Shown: piece by piece, positions 9,455 to 18,581 of the stretch
How the letters are laid out: each line of letters starts with the position of its first letter
Numbering within the stretch: the stretch's first letter is position 1
Source: Halogranum amylolyticum
GTDB lineage: Archaea > Halobacteriota > Halobacteria > Halobacteriales > Haloferacaceae
Assembly (NCBI RefSeq): GCF_900110465.1
Contig: NZ_FODV01000006.1
Coordinates: forward strand, 124,001 to 188,000
Direction: 5' to 3'
DNA length: 64,000 bases
Made by a program: the position numbers and the translations under genes
The notes under the pieces: generated by a model
What the model was told of the DNA's origin: nothing
Databases searched by the model: none
Seen by the model: the letters and a program-made list of their open reading frames with translations, nothing else

Positions 9455-10948
9455 ATGCGATTCGATCGTCAAAGTGGCGTGTTCATGCACGTCACCTCTC
9501 TCCCCGGCCCGCACGGCATCGGCGACCTCGGTGACGGGGCCTACACCTTCGTCGACTTTCTCGCCGACGCCGACCAATCGCTGTGGCAGGTCTGTCCGCT
9601 CGGGCCGACCTCGGCCGCGATGGGCAACTCGCCGTACCAGGCGTACTCGGCGTTCGCCGGCAACCCGCTTCTCGTCAGCCTCGAACGGTTGGTCGACGCG
9701 GGCTACCTGACCGACGACGACCTCGAACCGGTTCCCGGCGAGTTCGACCCGCACGAGACGAACTACGAGGCCGTCGGCAAGTACAAACGGCCGCTCCTCC
9801 GCACCGCCTTCGAGCGGTTCGAGGAGTCCGCGAGCGACGAGGACCGCGAGGCCTTCGAGGCGTTCCGCGAGCGCGAATCCGCGTGGCTCGACGGCTACAC
9901 GCTGTTCATGAGCCTGAAAGAGGAGTTCGACGGCGCGCTGTGGACCGAGTGGCCACACGACGTGAAGACCCGCGACGCGGACGCCCTCGACGAGTACCGC
10001 GAGCGACTGGCCGACGACGTCCGGTACCGCGAGTTCGTCCAGTTCGTGTTCGACCGTCAGTGGCACGACCTGCTGGAGTACGCCCACGAACATGGCGTGA
10101 AACTCGTCGGCGACCTCCCCATCTACGTCGCGCTGGACAGCGCCGACGTCTGGGCCGCGCCGGAGGCGTTCGACCTGAACGAGGAGCACGAACCCGCCGT
10201 CGTCGCCGGCGTCCCGCCGAACAACGACGACAGCGGACAGCGCTGGGGGAACCCGCTGTACGACTGGGAGACGCTGCAGGAGACGGGCTACGAGTGGTGG
10301 CTCGCACGGTTCGACCGCCTGTTCGAGTTGGTCGACATCACCCGCCTCGACCACTTCAAAGGGTTCGACGAGTACTGGGCTATCCCCGCCGACGCCGACA
10401 GCCCCGCCGCGGGCGAGTGGCGGGACGCTCCGGGCTACGACTTCTTCGAGACGGTCGAAGCCGAACTGGGCGATCTACCCTTCATCGCGGAGGACCTCGG
10501 CTTCATCGACCAACAGCTCATCGACTTCCGCGAGGAGTTCGACTTCCCGGGGATGAAAGTCCCACACTACGCGAACTGGTGTCAGGCCGGCGACCCGAAC
10601 CAGCCGATGCACTACCCCGAGAACGCCGTCGCCTACTCGGCGACGCACGACACCGACACCACGGTCGGCTACTACAGCTCGCTCCCGTCGGAGCAGAAGG
10701 ACTGTCTCCACTACAACCTCGGCGTCGACGGTAGCGAGATCCACTGGTCGATGATCGAGGCCGTCTGGAACTCCAACGCCGTCCTCGCGCTCGCACCGAT
10801 GCAGGACCTGCTCGGGTTGGACAGCCACGCCCGGTTCAACACCCCCGGGACAGCCGAGGGCAACTGGGAGTGGCGCTGCACCGAGGCTGGGCTCGACGGC
10901 GACGTTGCCAGCCACCTCTCGATGCTGACTGATATCCACATCCGGTGA
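9455..10948 (+). CDS. malQ: 4-alpha-glucanotransferase (amylomaltase)
   Basis: This 497-residue GH77 enzyme transfers alpha-1,4-glucan segments between maltooligosaccharides in the cytoplasm. Family features are seen from the start: GVFMHVTSLPGPHGIGDLG, the acceptor region GNSPYQAYSAFAGNPLLVS, GDLPIYVALDSADVW, the nucleophile region DITRLDHFKGFDEYW, the acid/base region FIAEDLGFI and the late TATHDTDTTVGY-type stretch (YSATHDTDTTVGYY). Length matches the short bacterial and archaeal MalQ form. It is monocistronic here, followed by a non-coding mobile-element remnant. It fits with the alpha-glucan cluster at 25-34 kb and the GT75 gene at 17.4 kb. Confidence 0.95.
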   Translation: MRFDRQSGVFMHVTSLPGPHGIGDLGDGAYTFVDFLADADQSLWQVCPLGPTSAAMGNSPYQAYSAFAGNPLLVSLERLVDAGYLTDDDLEPVPGEFDPHETNYEAVGKYKRPLLRTAFERFEESASDEDREAFEAFRERESAWLDGYTLFMSLKEEFDGALWTEWPHDVKTRDADALDEYRERLADDVRYREFVQFVFDRQWHDLLEYAHEHGVKLVGDLPIYVALDSADVWAAPEAFDLNEEHEPAVVAGVPPNNDDSGQRWGNPLYDWETLQETGYEWWLARFDRLFELVDITRLDHFKGFDEYWAIPADADSPAAGEWRDAPGYDFFETVEAELGDLPFIAEDLGFIDQQLIDFREEFDFPGMKVPHYANWCQAGDPNQPMHYPENAVAYSATHDTDTTVGYYSSLPSEQKDCLHYNLGVDGSEIHWSMIEAVWNSNAVLALAPMQDLLGLDSHARFNTPGTAEGNWEWRCTEAGLDGDVASHLSMLTDIHIR

Positions 10949-10954
10949 CGTCCT

Positions 10955-11235
10955 CCTCGCCGTAAACGGCGGGGCTTCCCGTACCGCAGGTGGGATAGTT
11001 GCCGGGCTACGACATCACTTGCTCTCTCGTGCGAAACGTCCCGCTCTCGCGGTCGAACAAGTGTGTCGATGGCTGTGCCACACAGCCGTTACTCCTCTCC
11101 TCGCCGTGAGGACACGGAGCTATCTTCTGACGCAAGTACCCAATGGCACGGATCAGCGTGGAGTATCCTGCCCGAACGTCGTCGGTGGTCTGTGTAGGGA
11201 GTCTTGGATTCACTCCCGCGGTAAACGGCGGGATT
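10955..11235. mobile_element. Non-coding IS200/IS605-like remnant (PATE-like) between two CGCCGTAAACGGCGGG motifs
   Basis: About 280 bp is bounded by two copies of a short hairpin motif: CGCCGTAAACGGCG (10958-10971, perfect) followed by GGGCTTCCC, and CCCGCGGTAAACGGCGGG (11215-11232) followed by ATTCTCTCC. Hairpins of this kind flank haloarchaeal IS200/IS605-family elements, and small non-coding derivatives have been described as palindrome-associated transposable elements. No TnpA or TnpB reading frame is present; the only open frames are short and lack the TnpB zinc or catalytic motifs. The exact ends are uncertain. It covers most of the gap between malQ and the next gene. Confidence 0.55.
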
Positions 11236-11305
11236 CTCTCCTTGTAGAAAGATAGCCCGTCGTGGGACAGTCGACTGGAGAGCGGTCAGCCCGACCGGGT
11301 CGGCC

Positions 11306-11539
11306 TCAGGTTCGCGGGTAGAGGACGCCGTCGACGTTGACGAAGTGATCCCGACCCCGGACGCGACGGTCGGTCGCGCGGAGGAGTCGCCACGTCGTGA
11401 CCAGCAGTCCAGCCGGAAGCGAGAGGCCGACGAGTGCGACGCCGAGCGTCGCCACCGTCGCAGCCGCGAACAGTTCACCGGCCGCCACGAGTACGAGCCC
11501 GAGGACCGTACCGAGCGAGGTTGTGTCGAATGTATTCAT
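11306..11539 (-). CDS. Small two-helix membrane protein (hypothetical)
   Basis: A 77-residue protein with two hydrophobic segments (about residues 10-30 and 33-50) followed by a basic stretch RATDRRVRGRDH and a short C-terminal tail. The ATG at 11539 is supported by a CTTATAC TATA box at 11564-11570, about 28 bp upstream, typical of a leaderless haloarchaeal transcript. No family is recognised. It is divergent from the DNA glycosylase gene. Confidence 0.65.
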   Translation of the reverse strand: MNTFDTTSLGTVLGLVLVAAGELFAAATVATLGVALVGLSLPAGLLVTTWRLLRATDRRVRGRDHFVNVDGVLYPRT

Positions 11540-11700
11540 CACGTGCGGTTCAGTCCTCGAAGCGTATAAGCCGCACGTTCGACGGGTACAGCGCCTGACG
11601 CTGGCACGGGCCCCTGTAGCATATGACGTGATTACAGCCGCTCCGGTGGAGTCGCCGACGACCGAAACCCGGAAACCTGCGCTGTCCCTCCCGTCGAACG

Positions 11701-12615
11701 ATGGAGACTGGCGCGATTCCCCTCGCGGACGTCGACGGTGAGTTCGACCTACAGGCGACCGTCGAGAGCGGACAGAGCTACCTCTGGGACCGGGCCGACG
11801 GCGGGATGTACGACGAACTGAACGTCCACGGCGGCGAGGAGTGGTACGAGACGGTCGTCCCGCCGCTGTCGGGCGTGACGGACGAACGGGCCGTCGTCCG
11901 AGTGCGTCAGACCGACGGCCTCCTGGAGTGGGAGTCGACGACCGACGCCGTGCCGATCCTGACGCATCTGCTCCGCCTCGACGACGACCTCGACGCCATC
12001 CTCGAGGCGACGCCGGACGACCCGTTGCTCGAACGGGCCTACGCAGCCTACCCGGGGATGCGACTCGTCCGCGACCCACCGTTCGCCTGTCTCGTCTCGT
12101 TCATCTGCTCGGCACAGATGCGCGTCTCGCGCATCCACGGGATGCAACTGGCGCTCGCCCGTGAGTTCGGCGACGTCGTGGAGATGGACGGACAGGCGTA
12201 CCACGCTTTCCCGACACCCGAGCAGTTGGCGGCGCGGACGGAAGCGGAGCTACGGGAGCTGAAACTCGGCTACCGCGCCCCCTACGTCCAGCGGACGGCG
12301 GAGATGGTCGCCGACGGCGAGGCGCATCCGGACGAGGCGCTCGGCATGGCGTACGAGGACGCCCGGGAGTCGCTGACGCGGTTCGTCGGCGTCGGCGACA
12401 AGGTCGCCGACTGCGTGCTGCTGTTCTCGCTCGGCTACCTGGAGGCCGTCCCGCTGGACACGTGGATTCGGACGGCTATCGCCGACTACTACCCCGACTG
12501 CGAACAGGGTGGCTACGCCACCACGTCGCGGGCGATCCGCGAGGCGTTCGGCGGCGACTACGCCGGCTACACCCAGACGTACGTGTTCCACTACCTGCGC
12601 GCCGGCAGAGAGTAG
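11701..12615 (+). CDS. 8-oxoguanine DNA glycosylase / AP lyase, Ogg-like HhH-GPD protein
   Basis: This 304-residue base-excision repair enzyme belongs to the HhH-GPD superfamily. The helix-hairpin-helix LTRFVGVGDKVADCVLLFSLG carries the expected catalytic lysine (K234 in GVGDK), and the downstream VPLDTWI carries the catalytic aspartate (D253); the spacing and the VGxKVADC pattern match eukaryotic-type Ogg1 rather than MutY or Nth. No C-terminal 4Fe-4S cysteine loop is present. The N-terminal third (VESGQSYLWDR) looks like the Ogg N-terminal domain, in which FxxSGQxFRW is common. It presumably removes 8-oxoguanine from DNA, useful for a light-exposed organism. Confidence 0.88.
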   Translation: METGAIPLADVDGEFDLQATVESGQSYLWDRADGGMYDELNVHGGEEWYETVVPPLSGVTDERAVVRVRQTDGLLEWESTTDAVPILTHLLRLDDDLDAILEATPDDPLLERAYAAYPGMRLVRDPPFACLVSFICSAQMRVSRIHGMQLALAREFGDVVEMDGQAYHAFPTPEQLAARTEAELRELKLGYRAPYVQRTAEMVADGEAHPDEALGMAYEDARESLTRFVGVGDKVADCVLLFSLGYLEAVPLDTWIRTAIADYYPDCEQGGYATTSRAIREAFGGDYAGYTQTYVFHYLRAGRE

Positions 12616-12692
12616 ACTCGCCGCGCGAGAACCACCCCCAGCGCGTGAGAATCACCCGAGCGTATTTGCTGGTTCACGATGACGTTCGAACC

Positions 12693-13058
12693 ATGGTCCC
12701 CGGTCTGGCCCGCCTCGAAGCGGTCAGCGCGGCCGACCTCGTCGGCGTCCTGTTGGTGTGCTGGGTGGTCGTAGTCGCGACGCTGTCCACGAGCGGCGTC
12801 GACCCGGCGACGCCGCCTCGCTGGGTGGGCGTCGTCGGTCTCTCGCTGACCCTCGCGAGCCTCGTCGTCGCAGTCGTACTCTACCGACAGACGGACGCCG
12901 GAGGCGACGCGCTCGGCACCGTCTGGGCGGCGGTCCCCGAGTGGGAGTCCGACGGTCGAGACCGCGGGGTCGACCCGACGACCCGACGCGACCGGGAGAC
13001 GGGGCTTCGCGAGCGCGGGAACGAAGGCGGAAGCGAGAGCGACCGACACGATCTTTGA
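12693..13058 (+). CDS. Small membrane protein with charged tail, paralogue A (hypothetical)
   Basis: A 121-residue protein with two hydrophobic helices (about 14-33 and 43-63) and a highly charged C-terminal half. Its core pattern, a second helix ending LYRQT, then VW..VPEW.SDGR and a charged tail, is shared with the next gene (LYRQG, VW.MIPGWQ.EGR), so the two look like diverged tandem copies. The ATG at 12693 is preceded by a CGTATTTG TATA-like element about 30 bp upstream. No known family is recognised. Confidence 0.65.
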   Translation: MVPGLARLEAVSAADLVGVLLVCWVVVVATLSTSGVDPATPPRWVGVVGLSLTLASLVVAVVLYRQTDAGGDALGTVWAAVPEWESDGRDRGVDPTTRRDRETGLRERGNEGGSESDRHDL

Positions 13059-13097
13059 CAGGACAAGCTACTTGACTCCGCATCGATAACACATCGC

Positions 13098-13439
13098 ATG
13101 GTTTTCAGTAGTTCGACGGTCGCGAGAGCTGTCCTGACCGGTCTCGCCGCCGCGCTGGTGTTCCCCGTCGTCGCCGCCGCCGGCTCCTTCGGACGACGGG
13201 CGTGGTGGGTGGTTCTCGGGAGCTTCCTCGGTATCGCCGCGCTCGTCGCCACGGGCGCGCTGTACCGTCAGGGTCGACGCGAGCGCGCCGACGAGAGCGA
13301 GAGCGTCTGGGAGATGATCCCCGGTTGGCAGTACGAGGGACGACACGTCGAGTCCGGCGGGTTGACACGCGACGAACAGGAGCAGGCGCTTCGAGAGATC
13401 CAAGAGCGAGCGGAGTCGGAGGGGCGATGTTCGGAGTAG
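13098..13439 (+). CDS. Small membrane protein with charged tail, paralogue B (hypothetical)
   Basis: A 113-residue protein with two hydrophobic helices (about 9-28 and 35-56), then GALYRQGRRERADESESVWEMIPGWQYEGR and a charged helical tail ending SEGRCSE. The layout and the YRQ...VW..(I/V)P.W...GR pattern match the gene immediately upstream. The 3' end overlaps the next small gene by 13 bp, implying translational coupling. Function unknown. Confidence 0.68.
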   Translation: MVFSSSTVARAVLTGLAAALVFPVVAAAGSFGRRAWWVVLGSFLGIAALVATGALYRQGRRERADESESVWEMIPGWQYEGRHVESGGLTRDEQEQALREIQERAESEGRCSE

Positions 13440-13630
13440 TCCCGGCGAGTTCGTCTCCGAGGGTCGCCCTCCTCGCCCTCGCGAGTCTGGTCGGCGGGAT
13501 GACGTTCTGGCTGTTCGTCTTGGCTCCCGAGGCACCGACGTCCGCCACCCTCACGGGACCCGTCTTCGTGATCGTCGTCGCGGCGGTCGTGCTCCTGGTG
13601 CTGGCCGGAGTTCGGGTCGGGAAAGGGTGA
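13427..13630 (+). CDS. 67-residue two-helix membrane protein (hypothetical)
   Basis: The ATG at 13427 lies inside the end of the preceding gene (13-bp overlap). The product is almost entirely two hydrophobic helices (about residues 11-31 and 42-62) joined by APEAPTSATLTGP, ending VRVGKG. The overlap and shared strand suggest it is made together with the upstream membrane protein and could pair with it. No family is recognised; it is short, so support comes from composition and coupling. Confidence 0.58.
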   Translation: MFGVVPASSSPRVALLALASLVGGMTFWLFVLAPEAPTSATLTGPVFVIVVAAVVLLVLAGVRVGKG

Positions 13631-13753
13631 CGAACGAAGCACTCGTCGCCCGCTGCTGGCGGCCACGGTGAGTGCGGCCGTCGACACACCAGTGCAGACA
13701 CGACGAACCGCCACCACCACAACCGTTAGGCACGCTGCGTCCCGAGTCCGACC

Positions 13754-16069
13754 GTGGACGACATCGTCGAGTGGCTGCGAAGCCGACCGTACTACGAGGG
13801 GCAGATCCACGAGCATCGACGGACTCCCGCCCGCGACCCCACGTTCGTCGACGTCGACCTCGAATCTCGCCTCGCGTCGACGTTGGAGTCCGAAGGCATC
13901 ACGAGTCTCTATCGCCACCAGGCCGAGGCGATCGAGGCCGTCCGCGACGGCGACAACGTCGTTCTCGCCACCGAGACGGCGAGCGGCAAGAGCCTCGCCT
14001 ACACCGTCCCGGCGTTCGAGCGGGCGATGGACCACGGCGGGAGGAGTCTGTATCTCGGCCCGCAGAACGCGCTCGTCGCCGATCAGGAGGAGACGCTCTC
14101 GGAGTTGGCGCGAGGACTCGGCTTCGGCAGTCGCGTCTCCGTCGCGCAGTACACCGGGCGGCTGAACGATACCGAGAAACGCGACGTCCGAGACCGCCGA
14201 CCCACCGTCCTGCTCTCGAACCCCGACATGCTGCACTACGCCCTTCTACCCTACAACCACCGTCTCTGGGACTGGTTCTTCTCCTCGCTGGAGACCGTCG
14301 TCGTCGACGAGGTACACAGCTACCGAGGTGTCTTCGGCAGCCACGTCGCGCTGACGCTCCGGCGACTCCAGCGGATCTGCGAGCGCTACGACGCCGACCC
14401 GCAGTTCGTCTGCTGTTCGGCCACCATCGGCAACCCCGTCGACCACGCCGCACGGGTGACCGGCGAGGAGGAGTCGTCGTTCACGCTCGTCGACGAGGAC
14501 ACGAGCGGAACCGGCCCACGGCACTGGCTGTTGTGGAACCCGCCGGAGTACGAGGGAGAGAGAGGAAGCGGTCGCCGTCGGTCGAACCACGTCGAGACGA
14601 AGAACCTCTTCGTCGACCTCGTCGCGGCGGGTCACCAGACGCTGGCGTTCACCCGCGCTCGTCAGGCGGCCGAGCGGTACGCCACGGATAGCTCGACGGA
14701 ACTCCGAGAGCGCGGCGCGCGCGACGCCGCCGGTGCGGTGGAGGCGTACCAGGCCGCGCTCTGCCCCGAGCGTCGCCGCGAGATCGAAGCGGGTCTGCAC
14801 GCCGGCGAGGTTCGCGGCGTCTGGAGCACGAACGCCTTGGAGCTCGGCGTCGACGTCGGTGGTCTCGACGCCGTGTTACTCGACGGCTACCCCGGCACGC
14901 GGATGTCTGCCTTCCAACAGGCGGGGCGGGCGGGCCGCGGCGACGACCCCGCGCTCGTCGTGATGGTCGGCGGCGAGGACCAACTCGACCAGTATCTGAT
15001 GAACAACCCCGAGGATTTCTTCGAGGGCGACCCCGAGTGGGCGCTCTCGAACCCCGAGAACGAACAGCTGTTGCCGGGTCACGTCCGGTCAGCAGCGAGT
15101 GAAAACTGGCTGTCGACCGACGACGAACGGCACTTCGGGTCGCCGTTCCCGGACCTCGTCGCCGACCTCGAGTCCGCGGGGAAGCTCGACCGGCGCGACA
15201 CGGCCGACGGCGTCCGCTGGACGAACGCCGGCGGCAGCCCGCAACACGAGATGAGCCTGCGAACCATCGACGACCGCGAGATCGACCTGTTGGACCGTCG
15301 GAAGAACGAGGTCGTCGGCTCGCTCTCTTTCTCGGACGGCCTCCGCGACGCCCATCCGGGAGCCGTCTACCACCACCAGGGGCAGTCCTACGAGGTGGTC
15401 GACCTCGATCTCGACCGCGACGTCGCCGAGCTCCAACCGACGTGGGCGGACTACTACACGCGCATCCTGAGCGACAAGGAGATCGACGTCGAGGCGGACC
15501 TGCTGGAAAAGCCGCTGTCGGCGCGGCCAGACGTCCACGTCCGGTTCGCCGACGTCACCGTGACGACGCAGATCACCGGCTTCGAACGTCGGGACCCGAA
15601 GCGCGGCGAGGCGATCGGCCGCGGGTCGCTGGACCTCCCGGCGACGACGCTCCGGACGAAGGCGCTGTACTACACCGTTCCTCCGGACGTCGACGCCGAA
15701 CTACGCGAGGAGTACGGCGAGTGGGGGTTCAACGGCGGCATCCACGCGGCCGAACACGGGACCATCTCGCTGCTGCCGCTGTCGCTGCTCTGTGACCGGG
15801 GCGACGTCGGCGGGATCTCGACGCCGTATCACGACCACACCGAGCGAAGTACCATCTTCATCTACGACGGCTACCCCGGCGGCGTCGGCCTGGCTCGCGG
15901 CGGCTACGACCGGATCGAAGACTTGCTGGTGCGGACTGCTCGACTCGTCGACGACTGCGACTGTGCGGACGGCTGTCCGGCCTGCGTCCAGTCGCCGCAC
16001 TGCGGGAACGCCAACGAACCGCTCGCGAAGGAGCCCGCGGTGACGTTGTTGCGAGCGCTGACCGAGTAG
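13754..16069 (+). CDS. DEAD/DEAH-box helicase with C-terminal DUF1998 zinc domain (MrfA-like)
   Basis: This 771-residue superfamily 2 helicase starts at GTG 13754. Visible motifs are Walker A ATETASGKSLAYTVP, Walker B VVVDEVHSYRG, motif III CCSATIGNP, and the second RecA domain STNALELGVDVGGLDAVLLDGYPG followed by QQAGRAGRG. The C-terminal domain has the four-cysteine cluster CDCADGCPACVQSPHCGN typical of DUF1998 in MrfA and related DNA-repair helicases. MrfA of Bacillus unwinds DNA in mitomycin C repair; a similar repair role here is inference from architecture. It is a single gene followed by a convergent kinase with a 25-bp gap. Confidence 0.88.
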   Translation: MDDIVEWLRSRPYYEGQIHEHRRTPARDPTFVDVDLESRLASTLESEGITSLYRHQAEAIEAVRDGDNVVLATETASGKSLAYTVPAFERAMDHGGRSLYLGPQNALVADQEETLSELARGLGFGSRVSVAQYTGRLNDTEKRDVRDRRPTVLLSNPDMLHYALLPYNHRLWDWFFSSLETVVVDEVHSYRGVFGSHVALTLRRLQRICERYDADPQFVCCSATIGNPVDHAARVTGEEESSFTLVDEDTSGTGPRHWLLWNPPEYEGERGSGRRRSNHVETKNLFVDLVAAGHQTLAFTRARQAAERYATDSSTELRERGARDAAGAVEAYQAALCPERRREIEAGLHAGEVRGVWSTNALELGVDVGGLDAVLLDGYPGTRMSAFQQAGRAGRGDDPALVVMVGGEDQLDQYLMNNPEDFFEGDPEWALSNPENEQLLPGHVRSAASENWLSTDDERHFGSPFPDLVADLESAGKLDRRDTADGVRWTNAGGSPQHEMSLRTIDDREIDLLDRRKNEVVGSLSFSDGLRDAHPGAVYHHQGQSYEVVDLDLDRDVAELQPTWADYYTRILSDKEIDVEADLLEKPLSARPDVHVRFADVTVTTQITGFERRDPKRGEAIGRGSLDLPATTLRTKALYYTVPPDVDAELREEYGEWGFNGGIHAAEHGTISLLPLSLLCDRGDVGGISTPYHDHTERSTIFIYDGYPGGVGLARGGYDRIEDLLVRTARLVDDCDCADGCPACVQSPHCGNANEPLAKEPAVTLLRALTE

Positions 16070-16094
16070 CGAACGACGCTGTCGAAATAATCAC

Positions 16095-17267
16095 TCACTG
16101 CGGCGACCGCGACCGGCGGAGTCGGAGCGTCACGCGTGAACCGCCGGTCGCAGACTCCTCGAAGCCGAGGACGCCCCGTGAAACGTCGGCCACCGCGCGG
16201 ACGACCCAGAGGCCGAGGCCGCTGCCGTGTCGGAGCTGCGTCAGTTCGGCCTCGCCGGTGAGAACAGCCTTCTCGTGTGCCGGGATGCCCGGTCCGTCGT
16301 CGGAGACGCCGACGGTCACCCAGTCGTCGTCCGCAGTGAGCGAGAGGTCGACGGTCGGCGTCTCCGAGCCGTTGTGTTCGACGGCGTTCTCGACGAGTTC
16401 CTCGAGGGCGAGCGAGAGATCCGAGTCGGCGTCGACCCAGTACTCCGCGTCGCCGTCGGCGACGTCCACGGTGACGGCTGCGTCGGGATACGTGCGTGCC
16501 GCTTCGGCGGCCGCGTCCTCGACGAGCGCTCGAACGTTGTAAGCCTCGTAGTCGACGGCTCCGCGGTCGTAGATTCGGATGATCTCTTTGGCGTTGTCGG
16601 CGAGGCTACCGATGGTCGCCGCGTGTCTGCTGACGACTCGGGCCGAGTTGGCCAGCTCCTCGTCGTCGACGCCGTCGGCGAGGATGTCACCGTGACCCTG
16701 TAGAACCGTCGCGCTGTTCCGGAGGTTGTGTCGGATGACGCGGTTCAGCACGGCGATCTTCTGGCGTTCGCGGGCGAGTTGCTCTGCGCGGACACGGCGA
16801 GCGTCGTAGAACCCGATGATGACGTGTGCGGCCGCGCCGAGCGCCAGCAGGTTCGCGACGGTGAACGTCGGCGCTCGGAGCGTCGTCCCGAGTTGGGTCT
16901 GGTAGACGAGGTTCGCGACCATCACCGAGCCGAGGACGACGACTCCGAGGAGGTTCCAGACGGAGATGCGAACGACGTTCGTCGTCGTGAACCCGCTGCG
17001 GGCGAGAGCGATTCCGACGAGAAAGAGACCGAACGAGACCAGCGAACCGATGACAGCGAGCGAGAGGCCGAGGAGCGGCCCGCCGCCGAGATGTGTGAGG
17101 TGGGGAACTAGAAGTGCCAGCCCGGTGAGACTCACCGAGCCACTGGCGACGACCCGGCGGAGGCCGCCTCGGTCCCGTCTGTCGGCGACCTCCGTCGGTT
17201 CGTCGAGCGTGTCGAGCATGAGCGCGTCGCGAACGACCGCCCGGAATGTGCGAGTCGGAGTACTCAT
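16095..17267 (-). CDS. Membrane-bound sensor histidine kinase
   Basis: A 390-residue kinase with an N-terminal region of about five hydrophobic helices (residues about 40-175), a short coiled linker ending RARRVRAEQLARERQKIAVLNRV, the phosphoacceptor box IRHNLRNSATVLQGHGDIL common in haloarchaea, and a HATPase domain with ELVENAVEHN (N box), DDGPGIP (G1) and RHGSGLGLWVVR (G2). There is no receiver, PAS or GAF domain, so signal sensing probably involves the membrane part. The start at 17267 (MSTPTRTF) is chosen because it removes a short basic extension and leaves a normal N terminus. No adjacent response regulator is seen. Confidence 0.87.
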   Translation of the reverse strand: MSTPTRTFRAVVRDALMLDTLDEPTEVADRRDRGGLRRVVASGSVSLTGLALLVPHLTHLGGGPLLGLSLAVIGSLVSFGLFLVGIALARSGFTTTNVVRISVWNLLGVVVLGSVMVANLVYQTQLGTTLRAPTFTVANLLALGAAAHVIIGFYDARRVRAEQLARERQKIAVLNRVIRHNLRNSATVLQGHGDILADGVDDEELANSARVVSRHAATIGSLADNAKEIIRIYDRGAVDYEAYNVRALVEDAAAEAARTYPDAAVTVDVADGDAEYWVDADSDLSLALEELVENAVEHNGSETPTVDLSLTADDDWVTVGVSDDGPGIPAHEKAVLTGEAELTQLRHGSGLGLWVVRAVADVSRGVLGFEESATGGSRVTLRLRRSRSPQ

Positions 17268-17384
17268 CACCACCCCTTCTCGTCGACGGAGCATGTACCT
17301 TATCCGTTAATTCTCGACATCGAGAACCAGACGAGCCGAGCGCAAACAACAGCTATTTTTGGTTGGCCTAAAAACTCAGGAGCA

Positions 17385-18542
17385 ATGAGCCAGGACATCT
17401 GTGTGGTCGTGCCGACGATTCGGGAGTACGAGTGCATGCGGTCGTACTTCCGGAACGCCCGCGAGCACGGGTTCGACCTCGATCGGCTGTTCGTACTGCT
17501 GGTCACCGAGGACTTCTGTGACACCGACGCGATGGAGGCGATGCTCGACGAGGAGGGCGTCGACGGGGCCGTCTTCGACGGGAGTCGACGGGCGGAGTGG
17601 TACGAGGCGAACGACGTCGCACAGTACGCCCACGTCGTCCCCGCGGCGAGTCACGCCGAGACCAGTTTCGGCCTACTCTACATGTGGGCACACGAGCGGT
17701 TCGACTACGGCGTCTTCATCGACGACGACACTCTCCCGCACGACGAGTGGGACTTCTTCGGCCGGCACATGGAGAACCTCCACTACGAGGGCGAGATAGA
17801 GTCCGTCCGCTCGGACGAACGGTGGGTGAACGTCCTCTATCAGAACGCCGACGAACACGGCCTCTACCCCCGCGGCTACCCCTACGGCGCGATGGACGAG
17901 ACGGTCGAGACGGGAACGGCAGAGGTGATGGACGTCGTCGCCTCGCAGGGGCTCTGGACGAACGTCCCCGACCTCGACGCCGTCCGCATCCTGATGGACG
18001 GCGACCTGCGGGGACAGGCCCAGACCAGAACGTCGAAAGACGACTTCACGGGTGACTTCGTCGCCGACCGCGGTCAGTATCTCACCGTCTGTTCGATGAA
18101 CCTCGCGTTCAAGCGCGAGATCATCCCGGCGTTCTACCAACTGCCGATGGACGACAACGAGTGGGACGTCGGTCGCTTCGACGACATCTGGTCGGGCGTC
18201 TTCCTGAAGCGCGCCGCAGACGTCCTCGATAAGGACGTCGTCAACGGCTACCCGCTGTGTGAGCACAACAAGGCACCGCGACCCACGTTCGACGACCTGA
18301 ACAACGAGGTGCCGGGGCTCGAACTCAACGAACATCTCTGGGAGGAGATCGACGACGTCGGCGGCGACGCCGAGAGCTACGCGGCCGTCTTCGAGGCCAT
18401 GGCCGACGCGCTCGCCGAGGGCGACTGGGAGGAGTACACGAACGGGGAGTTCTTCACCTACGTCGGCGAACACATGCACGAGTGGCTCGACTGTCTCGAC
18501 GCCCTCGCGGCCCCGAAGAAACCGGCAGTCGCCGATGACTGA
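17385..18542 (+). CDS. GT75-like alpha-1,4-glucan-protein synthase / reversibly glycosylated polypeptide family protein
   Basis: This 385-residue soluble protein resembles the RGP/GT75 family, whose members self-glycosylate or interconvert UDP-sugars in plants and are annotated alpha-1,4-glucan-protein synthase in haloarchaea. Features are the start ICVVVPTIREYECM, the nucleotide-sugar DxD-type motif GVFIDDDTLPH, and SMNLAFKREIIPAFYQLPM in the second half. A weak ribosome site (AGGAGC) lies 4 bp before the ATG. Its true substrate is unknown. It could initiate or modify the alpha-glucan that the GH13, GH15 and MalQ enzymes of this window act on, but that link is inference. Confidence 0.78.
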   Translation: MSQDICVVVPTIREYECMRSYFRNAREHGFDLDRLFVLLVTEDFCDTDAMEAMLDEEGVDGAVFDGSRRAEWYEANDVAQYAHVVPAASHAETSFGLLYMWAHERFDYGVFIDDDTLPHDEWDFFGRHMENLHYEGEIESVRSDERWVNVLYQNADEHGLYPRGYPYGAMDETVETGTAEVMDVVASQGLWTNVPDLDAVRILMDGDLRGQAQTRTSKDDFTGDFVADRGQYLTVCSMNLAFKREIIPAFYQLPMDDNEWDVGRFDDIWSGVFLKRAADVLDKDVVNGYPLCEHNKAPRPTFDDLNNEVPGLELNEHLWEEIDDVGGDAESYAAVFEAMADALAEGDWEEYTNGEFFTYVGEHMHEWLDCLDALAAPKKPAVADD

Positions 18543-18581
18543 GCCCGGAGAGTTCTTCGTAAGCGGTTCCCGAACCGGCAG

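Noticed and set aside
11007..11213. 68-residue minus-strand frame inside the IS-like remnant
   Set aside because: It has no TnpA or TnpB motif and lies between the element's hairpins, so it is taken as non-coding.
11701..12615. AGOG or Nth identity for the DNA glycosylase
   Set aside because: The GVGDKVADC..VPLDTW pattern matches Ogg1 and there is no 4Fe-4S loop of the Nth/MutY type.
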